DNA from: G963668435 sp963668435
Lineage (GTDB): Bacteria; Latescibacterota; Latescibacteria; Latescibacterales; Latescibacteraceae
Direction: 5' to 3'
NCBI GenBank assembly: GCA_963668435.2
Contig: CAXXSC010000006.1
Span: forward strand, 834,538 to 898,537
DNA length: 64,000 bases
The notes beneath the pieces were generated by a model, which saw only the letters and a list, made by a program, of their open reading frames with translations, was not told where the DNA came from and did not search any database. Made by a program: the position numbers and the translations under genes. Numbering within the stretch: the first letter of the stretch is position 1; each line of letters opens with the position of its first letter. Shown here in pieces: positions 1 through 8,559 of this stretch.

Positions 1-608
1 CGCTGATGACACTTCATGCAGCCAAAGGTCTGGAGTTCCCCTCCGTGTTCCTCGCTGGTGTGGAAAAAGGGCTTTTCCCGCTGCCTGCCTCGTTCGAGGA
101 CCCGAAAGAACTGGAAGAGGAGCGAAGGCTGTTCTATGTGGGGATGACACGTGCGGAACGACGGCTTCACATGAGCTACGCTGTCAATCGTGCCCGATAT
201 GGTTCTTTCAGCGGCGGCGCATCCATGTTCATAGAAGAGGTGCCGGAAGAGACACTCGAGTTTCGAAGCGCCGATAACCGGGAAACCTCAGCGGCCCCCT
301 CGCGTACAAAAAGAACAGTGGAACCTGCACGCCGCGTTCTGCCGTGGGAGGACACCGTTGTCAGCAGCAGGGTGCCAAAGGCAAAAACAAAGGTCACCCG
401 GCCGATGGAATTCGAGGACTATTCGCAGGAAATCCCGGATGACGACAGCTGTCCGTTCAACAAGGGCATGCAGGTGCGTCACCCGAAATTCGGCCGCGGT
501 GTTGTTATGGCCCTTTCCGGCAGCGGAGAAAAGACCGTATTGACAATCAAGTTCGGTACAGTGATGAAAAAGATCATGCCTGCATACGTGAAACTCATGC
601 CTGCATGA
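1..608 (+). CDS. pcrA: ATP-dependent DNA helicase PcrA/UvrD, C-terminal part
   Basis: This is the 3' end of a superfamily 1 DNA helicase gene whose start lies before the window; the reading frame is open from base 3. The sequence shows helicase motif V (TLHAAKGLEF) at the very beginning and motif VI (VGMTRAERRL) about 40 residues later. A charged linker follows, then a C-terminal segment beginning VRHPKFGRGVV. That last segment matches the small tudor-like tail of PcrA, which in the family binds RNA polymerase. PcrA/UvrD unwinds DNA during repair and plasmid replication and removes stalled polymerase or RecA. Choosing PcrA over UvrD rests on the tail; the two are close relatives. Confidence 0.93.
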   Translation, partial: LMTLHAAKGLEFPSVFLAGVEKGLFPLPASFEDPKELEEERRLFYVGMTRAERRLHMSYAVNRARYGSFSGGASMFIEEVPEETLEFRSADNRETSAAPSRTKRTVEPARRVLPWEDTVVSSRVPKAKTKVTRPMEFEDYSQEIPDDDSCPFNKGMQVRHPKFGRGVVMALSGSGEKTVLTIKFGTVMKKIMPAYVKLMPA

Positions 609-743
609 TAACGAGGCACGATGGACGTTGTCATTTTATATAATAGGATTTTTTCTTGCATTATTATTGTTTTTACGATATTGTGATTTATTCTATGTTA
701 AATGGTTTTCATTGCCTTTTCAATAATCTGAAGGGATAGTGTG

Positions 744-1136
744 ATGGAACGCAAAGAGGTTGCAAGAGGCATATTCCTTATGGAAAGCATTGGTTTCGGC
801 TTTCTGATTTTTTTGCAGTGGTTTATTGAAATTGTAGACATACCATCGATGCTCTTTAACGTTGAAGACACGCCTTTCAACTGGCGCGAGAGCACGGTGG
901 AATCACTGGTCGTTGTTGCGTTGGCGATTTTGACTATTTCCGCGACCTCGAAAATCCTGAAACAGCTCAAGTATATCGAGGGCTTTCTTCCCGTGTGTTC
1001 CCACTGCAAGAAAATACGGATCGAGGACGGCAGATGGCTTCCTATCGAGCAATACATTGCAATGCATTCCGATGCCGTTTTCACCCATAGTTACTGCCCT
1101 GAATGCATGGTAAAATACTACGGGATCGAGGATTAA
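744..1136 (+). CDS. small two-TM membrane protein with C-terminal four-cysteine module
   Basis: The product is about 130 residues. Two hydrophobic stretches (roughly residues 10-30 and 52-72) should cross the membrane. The C-terminal 50 residues hold the pattern C-x2-C-K-K-I-R, then W, E-x-Y, H-S, F-x-H and a final C-x2-C, which looks like a zinc-binding knuckle. ATG at 744 is chosen over GTG at 741 because AAGGG at 731-735 is better spaced from it. The same C-terminal module ends three other proteins in this window (20738, 46811, 48592), so this gene looks like a minimal version with only a membrane anchor. The module's function is unknown to me; a sensor or adaptor role is inference. Confidence 0.75.
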   Translation: MERKEVARGIFLMESIGFGFLIFLQWFIEIVDIPSMLFNVEDTPFNWRESTVESLVVVALAILTISATSKILKQLKYIEGFLPVCSHCKKIRIEDGRWLPIEQYIAMHSDAVFTHSYCPECMVKYYGIED

Positions 1137-1236
1137 TAACAATGATTGCCCGAATGTGCTTACATTTTTCATCCACTGATATTATATTTCAGGCAATGGA
1201 TGGAAAACCGGCACATTCACAACAGGAGTTTGCAGG

Positions 1237-1524
1237 ATGTCAGTAAACAGGCAGGATGTCGAGAATATCGCAAAACTCGCCAGGCTCGAGTTCGGCGAGA
1301 ACGAAAAGGACGAACTCACCTCGAACCTTAACGGTATACTCGGCTATTTTGATAAACTTTCCGAACTCGACACGGAGAATGTCGAACCCCTGACCCATAT
1401 TCTCCCTGTCCAGAATGTCATGCGCGAGGATGTGATCAAGGGATCGGTGGGCCAGGAAATCGCTCTCGGGAACGCTCCCGAGGCGGACAAGGGCCATTTC
1501 GTCATTCCACGGGTCATTGAATAA
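1237..1524 (+). CDS. gatC: Asp-tRNA(Asn)/Glu-tRNA(Gln) amidotransferase subunit C
   Basis: This 95-residue protein has the family's N-terminal VENIAKLARLEF segment and the central NGILGYFDKLSELDTENVEPLTH region, plus the usual DxVxxG and F(V)IPRVIE ends. GatC is the small subunit of the GatCAB complex, which amidates misacylated Glu-tRNA(Gln) or Asp-tRNA(Asn) in organisms lacking the direct synthetases. An AGGAG lies about 10 bases before the ATG. gatA and gatB are not adjacent: the next gene is a RidA homologue starting 13 bases after the stop, so gatC may be co-transcribed with that instead. Confidence 0.96.
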   Translation: MSVNRQDVENIAKLARLEFGENEKDELTSNLNGILGYFDKLSELDTENVEPLTHILPVQNVMREDVIKGSVGQEIALGNAPEADKGHFVIPRVIE

Positions 1525-1537
1525 AGGGGGGGGTGTC

Positions 1538-1918
1538 ATGGAGAAAGTAGAAGTCAGAACAGATGCTGCTCCCGCACCTGTCGGGCCTTATTCCCAGGCG
1601 ATACTTGCCGGCGGATTCGTGTTCACGGCAGGCCAGATCGCGCTCATACCCGGAACAAGCGATATGGACAACGATACGATCGAGGCCGAGACAGCACGTG
1701 TCATGGACAATCTCAAGGCGGTTCTCGAAGAGGCGGGAAGTTCCCTCGAAAAAATCGTGAAAACGACTATTTTTGTCAGCGACATGAATGATTTCGGCCG
1801 TATCAACGCGGTCTATGGCGCTTATTTCGAGGATGTGCCGCCGGCGCGTTCAACTGTCGAGGTCGCGTCACTTCCCAAGAACGCCGGTGTCGAGATCGAG
1901 TGTGTGGCGCTGGTGTAA
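1538..1918 (+). CDS. ridA: RidA family reactive enamine/imine deaminase
   Basis: The 126-residue product carries APAPVGPYSQAI near the start, FTAGQI(A)L after it and the C-terminal PPARSTVEV(A)SLP signature with the conserved arginine that binds the substrate carboxylate. RidA proteins hydrolyse reactive 2-aminoacrylate and related imines formed by PLP enzymes, protecting cells from enzyme damage. ATG at 1538 follows a strong G-rich ribosome-binding site (AAAGGGGGGGG) and gives the family's normal length; an upstream in-frame ATG at 1517 overlaps gatC and would add a non-conserved MNKGGGV. It is probably co-transcribed with gatC and ends at the hairpin at 2012-2032. Confidence 0.95.
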   Translation: MEKVEVRTDAAPAPVGPYSQAILAGGFVFTAGQIALIPGTSDMDNDTIEAETARVMDNLKAVLEEAGSSLEKIVKTTIFVSDMNDFGRINAVYGAYFEDVPPARSTVEVASLPKNAGVEIECVALV

Positions 1919-2011
1919 CAAACTGAAAACAGTTCGGGCTTAAACGGGAAACAGTTCACGAAAGCCTTTCCGGCTGATAACGGAGAGTGGTTTCCCCGCA
2001 GCTTTTTTGGA

Positions 2012-2036
2012 AAAGGGCCGTCTTGGCCCTTTCCTT
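2012..2036 (+). terminator. probable intrinsic terminator after ridA
   Basis: AAAGGGCC (2012-2019) pairs with GGCCCTTT (2025-2032) around a five-base loop and is followed by a pyrimidine-rich CCTTTTCC. It lies about 95 bases after the RidA stop. The U-tract is imperfect, so termination strength is uncertain. Confidence 0.55.
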
Positions 2037-2134
2037 TTCCGGCATGACGGCTGCCGGTGTATTACCATAGAATCGGGAACACCGCTTTCTCGATATTTCA
2101 GCATATTCTTTTCGCAAATGTATAGAGTTGGTTC

Positions 2135-3853
2135 ATGAAAGTACGTGTTGCAAAAAGTGCCGGGTTCTGCATGGGTGTCCGCAAGGCGATGGACGCCGCC
2201 CTGGAGGCCTCGCGCGGCAAGGTCAAGACCTACACTCTCGGCCCGCTCATCCATAATCCCCAGGCAATCAGCACCCTCGAACAGCACAATGTCTATGTCA
2301 CCGAGGACATCGGCGATTCCCTCAAAAACCAGACTGTCGTGATACGCGCCCACGGGATAACGCTTGAAAAACGCCGCAAACTGGGCGAGGTCGGCGCGAA
2401 AATTGTCGACGGCACCTGTCCCAAGGTGTTGAGAAGCGAGAACACCCTCAAGAAATATTTCGACCAGGGCTATCAGATTGTCATTGTCGGCGACCACGGC
2501 CATGCCGAGATCGAGGCGTTGTTGAGCTATACGGACGGCGAAGGAATCGTTGTCGACAGCATGGAGGAAGCAAAGGCGCTTCCGACTTTCGATAAAGTCT
2601 GCGTAATCGCCCAGACAACGTTCAACAGCGAAATGTACCAGAAAATCGCCGAAGAGGTCAGCGGCCACGCCGATGACAGCTATATCGCCAATACTGTCTG
2701 CTCCTCCACCGAACGCCGTCAGGCAGATGTCAGGAAACTTGCCGAGGAAACCGATGCCACCGTGGTTGTCGGCGGCAAGAGCAGCGCCAACACGAAACGC
2801 CTTGCAGAAATCTCCACCGAGCTCGGCCAGCCCACATTTCTCATAGAAGAGCCCTGGGAACTCAACCTCGAGGCGCTCTCGAAATATAACGAGATCGGAG
2901 TCACAGCAGGCGCCTCCACACCGAGCTGGGTAATCAAGGAGGTCATCGATTCCATCGCGGGTTACACGCCGGAAACAAGAAAAGACCTTCCCGCCCTGTT
3001 CATGACACTGGCGTTTTTCGCAATCGAGGGCAATTTCGTCCTCTGCGCCGGGGCATCGGCACTGACCTACGCAATCAGCCTTCTGCTCTCGATCCCGATA
3101 AATCCATTTGTCATCCTGATGCCGTTTTTCTATCTTTTCCCGCTTCACGCGGTCAACCGTTACCTGGAGATCAACTGGAAACAGGTGTCTGCCTCCGGCG
3201 GTGGCCATCGACTGAAACGCTACTGGAATTTCTACCTGATCACTGCGACACTGTCTTTTCTCGTAACACTCATTATATCATGGCAAATAGGGTTATTAAC
3301 ATTCATCGCTGTCGCGTTCTCTTATCTTTTTGGCGGCCTCTACAGTGTCAGGGTGCTCCCTGTGAGCTGGCAGGTCCGTTTCCGTCGCCTTCGGGACATC
3401 CCGGCCTCCAAAGACCTGTTTATCGCCACCGCCTGGACTTACGCTGTCCTAGTGCTGCCCTCGGTTGCCCACGGCATCTCGTCCGACCTGACATTCGCGG
3501 TCTGCGCGGTATTCGTGTTCGTGACAGTGCTCTCGCGCACAGCCATGCTTGCTCTCGGCGGGATCGAGTCCGACAAACTCATCGGCCTCGAGACACTCCC
3601 GGTGTTCATCGGCAAGAAAAAGACCATCCGCCTGCTTTATAACGCCAACGCTGTGCTGGCTGTCGCGATTGTCGCGGCCGCGCTCACACCCCTTGTCTCG
3701 CCAACCGTGCTATTCCTTCTCGCCCCGGTGGTCTATATCACCGGCGCAATACGGCTTCTGGGCGGCAAACGGCGTTTCTTCTCGCTCTATCACCAGATGG
3801 CTATCGACGCTGTCTTTTTCCTCACCGCTGTGCTGGCATTCCTCTTTGTGTGA
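2135..3853 (+). CDS. ispH: IspH (HMBPP reductase) fused to a UbiA-like membrane domain
   Basis: Residues 1-285 are a complete IspH: Cys12 (AGFCMGV), Cys95 (DGTCPKV) and Cys189 (NTVCSST) are the expected Fe-S ligands, with the His42, His74 and H-x-H-A-E-I-E segments also present. IspH makes IPP and DMAPP from HMBPP, the last step of the MEP isoprenoid pathway. Residues 286-572 continue in frame into a hydrophobic domain with about eight membrane segments and an ESDKLIGLETLPV stretch, the hallmark of UbiA prenyltransferases. The first Asp-rich motif of UbiA (NDxxD) reads NRYLEIN, and only one Asp of the second survives, so prenyl transfer activity is doubtful. The ribosome-binding site is weak. 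There is no internal stop or obvious second start, so a real fusion is likely. Confidence 0.9.
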   Translation: MKVRVAKSAGFCMGVRKAMDAALEASRGKVKTYTLGPLIHNPQAISTLEQHNVYVTEDIGDSLKNQTVVIRAHGITLEKRRKLGEVGAKIVDGTCPKVLRSENTLKKYFDQGYQIVIVGDHGHAEIEALLSYTDGEGIVVDSMEEAKALPTFDKVCVIAQTTFNSEMYQKIAEEVSGHADDSYIANTVCSSTERRQADVRKLAEETDATVVVGGKSSANTKRLAEISTELGQPTFLIEEPWELNLEALSKYNEIGVTAGASTPSWVIKEVIDSIAGYTPETRKDLPALFMTLAFFAIEGNFVLCAGASALTYAISLLLSIPINPFVILMPFFYLFPLHAVNRYLEINWKQVSASGGGHRLKRYWNFYLITATLSFLVTLIISWQIGLLTFIAVAFSYLFGGLYSVRVLPVSWQVRFRRLRDIPASKDLFIATAWTYAVLVLPSVAHGISSDLTFAVCAVFVFVTVLSRTAMLALGGIESDKLIGLETLPVFIGKKKTIRLLYNANAVLAVAIVAAALTPLVSPTVLFLLAPVVYITGAIRLLGGKRRFFSLYHQMAIDAVFFLTAVLAFLFV

Positions 3854-3865
3854 TTCAGGATCGGC

Positions 3866-4186
3866 TAGCATCGGCGGGGTCGGCGGGCCCTTTTATTTTC
3901 TGGCATCGGCGGATGCTTTATATTTCTGATAGGGATGTGCAGAGTGATTCGCTGGGGGCGGCGGCCCCTTTTTGTTTCTGGGGTTATCGTGCCACTTGAT
4001 TCGCTGTTCGGCTCTACGAAGCCGTACGCTCGCTGGTGGGTTCACCAGTATTTGCGGCGCTTGTTATCGTGCTGTTTTTTGAGTCTTTTGTCGCATAGCG
4101 ACCACCCCCCTTTTTCAGGGGGGACACGGCGAAGCCGAGGGGGGTATCTTTCAATCATCGTTAATCATTTAATCATAAAAATCAGT
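3866..4186 (+). repeat. dispersed hairpin-repeat block (R1 units plus R3 unit)
   Basis: The block starts just after the ispH stop. It holds 5-bp stem hairpins with GGCG loops and T-rich tails (GCATC stem 3903-3916; GGGGC stem 3955-3968), the conserved stretch around GGGATGTGCAGA and GATTCGCTG, and a second hairpin (TTCGGCTCTACGAAGCCG). A second repeat type follows, with CACGGCGAAGCCG between C-rich and G-rich runs, ending in the TTAATCATTTAATCAT tail. The IS element at 4196 has inserted in the final GGTTCAGAC. Confidence 0.85.
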
Positions 4187-4195
4187 GGTTCAGAC

Positions 4196-5482
4196 CAGTA
4201 GTGTCCGGTTAGAAATTAGCTTACAGTTTTAAAACGAAAAAGAGCTTGACATATCAACATTAGCATAAGGCGATACAATTTCGCAAAAACCTTAATTGAC
4301 AAGGGTTTGCGAAGATGTTACCGCTTAAGAACAAACGAATCAAAAAACGCGCGCTACGCTCGTACAAACGATTTAGGCAGCCATTATGCACAGCTCTTGC
4401 GGCCACACCTGATCTGAAATCACGAGGTAACAGACCATTGCAAATGAGTTTTGAAGAACAGCTCGATGGCTTGATATATTTCCATCTCAATGAGTTCAAG
4501 TCGGGCCGCCACTTACTGCAAGTTCTTGAACAAGATACGTTTGCACGTGAAGTTATCGCGCCGAAAAACGGCATCAAGAAGAGCAGTTTTTTTGAAGCTA
4601 TAAACAGTCGCGGTCTTGAGCAATTGCTCCATGTTTTTACCGAGCTTCATGCTCAGGCGGCGAATACATTACCGGCGAAACATACGGAGTACGGTGATCT
4701 CGTTGCCATCGATGGTTCGCTTGTCGATGCGGTTCTTTCCATGCATTGGGCGGAATACACGGCCACCAAGAACAAGGCAAAGGTGCATCTCGGCTTCGAT
4801 CTCAACTATGGCATACCGGAAAAACTCTTTCTGGCAGAGGGCAACAGCAATGAGCGTCTCTATGTCGATCAGATACTCAAGCCGGGACAAACCGGAATCA
4901 TGGACCGAGGTTACCTGACACACGAGGGCTTTGACCGCTGGCAAAAGGATAAAAAGCATTTTATTTGCCGTATTAAGGCCAATGCCCGAAAAACAGTTCT
5001 GCAAACCCATGACATCGACACGGATAGCATGATCTTCTATGATGCTACTGTACTGCTTGGTATTGATGCCATTAACCAGACGGAACGTGAAGTCAGGGTT
5101 GTCGCTTACCGCATCTTGAACCAGGAGTACTGGATCGCAACTGACCGCTTCGACCTCTCGGCGGAACAAATCGCCGCTGCATTCAGGCTGCGCTGGGATA
5201 TTGAACGATTCTTTGCCTGGTGGAAACGGCATCTGAAAGTCTATCATATCATCGCGCGCAGTGAATATGGCTTGAAGGTCCAAATGCTTGCCGGGCTTAT
5301 TACTTACCTCCTGTTAGCAATTTATTGTCATGAAGAATATAATGAAAAAGTCTCTATCAAAAGAGCCCGAGAATTACGAATTAATATCCAAAACGAAGCT
5401 CGAGGCTTTTTCGATGATGCTCAACAAGAGCAAAGGAGCAATAAACAGCATCTATTCGCTAAAACCTAACCGGACACTACTG
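4196..5482 (+). mobile_element. IS4-family insertion sequence, copy 1 (intact)
   Basis: The element is 1287 bp long. Perfect 17-bp terminal inverted repeats CAGTAGTGTCCGGTTAG lie at 4196-4212 and 5466-5482. A 9-bp target duplication GGTTCAGAC flanks it at 4187-4195 and 5483-5491. It carries one transposase gene. The target is the tail of a dispersed host repeat. A near-identical copy, inverted, occupies 28603-29890 in the same target sequence. Confidence 0.96.
4315..5469 (+). CDS. IS4-family DDE transposase (intact)
   Basis: The 384-residue protein has the DDE triad of IS4-type transposases: D in VAIDGSLVDA (about residue 130), D in GIMDRGYL (about 197) and E in the signature RLRWDIERFFAWWKRHLK (about 300), matching the Y/R-x-R-W-x-IE-x-FF-x-x-x-K pattern. 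It cuts and pastes the surrounding element. The gene stops inside the right terminal inverted repeat. The reading frame is intact, unlike the copy at 28616-29771, which has one extra A in an A-run. This copy could therefore supply transposase for both. Confidence 0.95.
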   Translation: MLPLKNKRIKKRALRSYKRFRQPLCTALAATPDLKSRGNRPLQMSFEEQLDGLIYFHLNEFKSGRHLLQVLEQDTFAREVIAPKNGIKKSSFFEAINSRGLEQLLHVFTELHAQAANTLPAKHTEYGDLVAIDGSLVDAVLSMHWAEYTATKNKAKVHLGFDLNYGIPEKLFLAEGNSNERLYVDQILKPGQTGIMDRGYLTHEGFDRWQKDKKHFICRIKANARKTVLQTHDIDTDSMIFYDATVLLGIDAINQTEREVRVVAYRILNQEYWIATDRFDLSAEQIAAAFRLRWDIERFFAWWKRHLKVYHIIARSEYGLKVQMLAGLITYLLLAIYCHEEYNEKVSIKRARELRINIQNEARGFFDDAQQEQRSNKQHLFAKT

Positions 5483-6504
5483 GGTTCAGACATTCCATTT
5501 TTTCTTTGTGCCTTTGCCCCTCATCTTCTGTCTTTTCTCCTGTATTCTGAATCCTGAATCCTTTCTTTTTTTTCATTTTCATATTATATTATGATCAGCT
5601 AAATTTAATTTCACAACACCTGTAAAGTGAGGTCGTGATGAGGTCTACGAGGTTCAGGAGCACTATTAACGCAACAGTTGCCGCCATTTTCCTGCTGTCT
5701 GTTTTCTCCGCACACGCCGCAATAATCAATATCCCCGAGGAGCAGCCGACTATCCAGGCAGGCATTGATATCGCCGCCGAAAGCGACACTGTCCTTGTCG
5801 CACCGGGGACATATTTCGAGAATCTCGATTTGCGAGAGAAGAGCATCACGCTTGCCTCGCATTATCTTACTACTGCGGATACGACATACATGCATGAGAC
5901 GGTGATCGATGGCAGAAACGGCGGCTCCTGTCTCCGCATTGTCAACAAAAGGACTGCCAGTTCACCCACGGTCACGGGATTAACCTTGCAGAATGGCACC
6001 GATATCCAGCCAGCCGGACCGTTTTACAGACCAGGTTGTGGTGTTTATTGCATACTGGCCGATCCAATTTTTGACCATCTAGTTGTCAGGGGTAATCATG
6101 CAGGTATTCTTGGAAGTGGAGGAGGGCTTTATTTTTCTAATTCAAGCCCTGTTTTACGGAATATGTATGTGCATTATAATAGAGCAGCTTATGCAGGCAC
6201 TGGTATTTACCTTGAAACATCGCAACCTGTTCTTGAAAATGTATATATATTCTATAATAAAGGGGCCGGGGGCGCTCTTGAATTTGTAGAGTGTGTTTCT
6301 GCTAAATGTCAAAATGTTATTATAACTAGAAATAATTATTCAGCATTGAACATTGGCAATTCAAATGTTGAGTTGAGTAGAGTAAAAATCATTGATAATA
6401 TTAGAGAATTGATGGCTATCACCGGTTCAAAAGTAAACGTTATTAATTCAACAATTGTGCAATCTGAAAATGATCACGATGGAATAATAATATATAGTTC
6501 AAAT

Positions 6505-7820
6505 CAGTAGTGTCCCAACATTAGTCAAATAAATTCAATTGGTTAGGATTTTCATGGTTCACGATTGAATTGTTGTTTTCTGTAAGTATATGATAAATAT
6601 GACCTTTTTCAAACAGCGAGACACTTAGAATCTGTAGAATTGTGTAGAGACTAAGGTCGATTTTCAGTTCTTTTCGCATGATGGCGACTAATAAATAGAC
6701 AGATATAGCAATCCATATTTGAGATTTGACAGCATTTTCAGATGTGCCATAAAATGATTTGATTCTCAGGTGCTGCTTGATCCATTTGAAAAACAGTTCA
6801 ATTTGCCAGCGGCAACGATATAACTCTGTAATGGTCAAAGCAGGTAGGTCAAAATTATTAGTCAGAAAGACCAGATTCTTACCTTTTTTTGAGTCATAGA
6901 ATCGGATTCGTCGTAGTTTGTCACAGTACTTTTGTTGTGTATAATATCCTTTTAGAACAACGGTTTGGTCACATTTAAGTCCGGTTGATTTATCGATAAC
7001 ATGTGAATACACTCGTTTGAATTGCAGGTTCTTTTTTGCTCGGGTAATGAAGAACGCATTTGCGTTATGAATACAGTGAAGCCGGTCAAAATCTATGTAA
7101 GCGCGATCCATGATATACAATGCACCTGCTTCCGGAAGTAAACTGTCGATAATCGTTACATCATGGACTTTGCCATGTGTGATAATTGCCAATACCGGAA
7201 TATTTCCATGCAGATTCAAGAGTGTATGAAGTTTGATCGCTCCTTTCCGTTTTCGGAATTGTGCCCAGGGGAATACGGACAAACACAAGTCTATGGTCGT
7301 TGAATCGAGCGCATACACTGTCTGGTCCAACTCAACACCGAACGGCTCATGAGTATATAGTTTTCTCGCATGCTCGATAAGTACCTGTGTAAAATCAGCA
7401 TAGATTCGCCAGTCGCGTGTTTCGTTTGCATGTGCCAGTGTGTTGCGGGAAATAGTACTTCTGATTCCCATGTGGTACAGCTTGGTGTTCATTGCCCGTA
7501 AACAGGCTTCAATATCTCGCAAGCTTTCACGATATGTCAGTTGAGCAAAAGCCATCACGCGGTATTGATCAGAACAGGTGAACTCCTTTACTTTATAGTT
7601 GCCCGAATACCGCTTAACACATGTTTGAAATCGTCTCCATGGTAATATATCCATGAGTTGTGAAAAAACCGTACGACCTGTATACATCGACCTCTCCTTT
7701 GCTATAGGACAGGTCATAGTTTAATACACTTTTCAAGTCGATACAGGTCTTATTTTTTTCTATCATATTTATTATCAATTCTTTACATGGTTTTTAATTT
7801 ATAACGTTGGGACACTACTG
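6505..7820 (-). mobile_element. IS4-family insertion sequence, second type
   Basis: The element is 1316 bp long. Inverted repeats CAGTAGTGTCCCAAC lie at 6505-6519 and 7806-7820, and a 9-bp target duplication AGTTCAAAT lies at 6496-6504 and 7821-7829. Its ends share the outer 11 bases (CAGTAGTGTCC) with the IS at 4196, and its target resembles that element's GGTTCAGAC. It carries one transposase on the minus strand. Confidence 0.96.
6521..7687 (-). CDS. IS4-family DDE transposase, second type
   Basis: The 388-residue product has an N-terminal domain of the DUF4372 type (FSQLMDILP, then a Y-x-E-S-L-R-D-I-E motif) and the DDE core: D in YALDSTTIDL, D in IMDRAYIDFDRL, and E in YRCRWQIELFFKWIKQHL. 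The ATG at 7687 is preferred because AAGGAGAGG lies just before it; a start ten codons upstream lacks one. The base composition is clearly more AT-rich than the host genes, a sign of horizontal origin. The frame is complete, so the element may still move. Confidence 0.94.
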   Translation of the reverse strand: MYTGRTVFSQLMDILPWRRFQTCVKRYSGNYKVKEFTCSDQYRVMAFAQLTYRESLRDIEACLRAMNTKLYHMGIRSTISRNTLAHANETRDWRIYADFTQVLIEHARKLYTHEPFGVELDQTVYALDSTTIDLCLSVFPWAQFRKRKGAIKLHTLLNLHGNIPVLAIITHGKVHDVTIIDSLLPEAGALYIMDRAYIDFDRLHCIHNANAFFITRAKKNLQFKRVYSHVIDKSTGLKCDQTVVLKGYYTQQKYCDKLRRIRFYDSKKGKNLVFLTNNFDLPALTITELYRCRWQIELFFKWIKQHLRIKSFYGTSENAVKSQIWIAISVYLLVAIMRKELKIDLSLYTILQILSVSLFEKGHIYHILTENNNSIVNHENPNQLNLFD

Positions 7821-8559
7821 AGTTCAAATGTTAACATTATTAATTCAATTATTTGGCCTAATGGTAAATACGATACCATAGAGCTTAGAAACGTAAAAAA
7901 TTGGCCACCAAGCGATGTAATTGTAACGAACTCGATTCTTAAAAACGGCGAACAAGGTATAGTAAATAAAACAGAGCTTGGTGCTCAAGATTCAGAATTC
8001 AGATATGAATCAACAAACAATGATGCCGATCCCCTTTTCACCGATCCCGTAAACGACGATTTCCGCCTTCAGGAATCCTCCCCCGCCATCGACACCGGCA
8101 CTGCTTATTTCGCGTGGGACGGCGAGATCATCCTCGATATGCAGCCCGACGAGTACTACGGCTCAGCACCCGATATCGGCGCTTACGAATACGATCCAAC
8201 TGTCTCGGTCGATAAAAACGAACTTCTGCCGCAGGCAGCCCGCCTTCTTAATCCCTCACCCAATCCGTTCAATCCCTCGACAACAATTTCTTTCACGCTT
8301 TCGGAGCCTTCCGAGATTGTGCTTTCGATTTTCAATATTAACGGTCAGCATATGAGCGATCTGGCGAACGGGCGCTTTGCCGCCGGGATGCATTCCGCTG
8401 TGTGGAATGCGGACGGCATGGCGAGCGGCGTGTATTTCTGCGTACTCGACACTGGCGGGGCGGTGGAGGCGAAACGGCTGTTGTTGCTGAGGTAGAAAAA
8501 GACAGGATTCAGTAGTCAGGATTCAGGATTCAGGAGAAAAGATGGAAGATGAGGGGCAA

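Larger units (their letters stand above)
5638..8495 (+). pseudogene. secreted beta-helix protein with Por/FlgD-type C-terminal tail, split by IS
   Basis: Removing the IS at 6505-7820 and one 9-bp duplication (7821-7829) restores a continuous frame of about 510 residues: 5638-6504 joins 7830-8495 without a stop. Residues 1-26 are a signal peptide (ending FSAHA). A parallel beta-helix (pectin-lyase-like) follows, starting IPEEQPTIQAGIDIA, with repeated short strands such as PVLRNMYVHYNRA. The end (NPSPNPFNPSTTISFTL ... GVYF) is the sorting or surface-anchoring tail of type IX-like systems. ATG at 5638 is chosen after GTGAGG rather than GTG at 5635. The middle of the gene is AT-richer than its ends. 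The insertion leaves a truncated protein without the tail, so the gene is probably non-functional. Confidence 0.9.

Noticed and set aside
1940..3208. 422-codon open frame on the minus strand opposite ispH
   Set aside because: Antisense shadow of a gene with conserved Fe-S cysteines.
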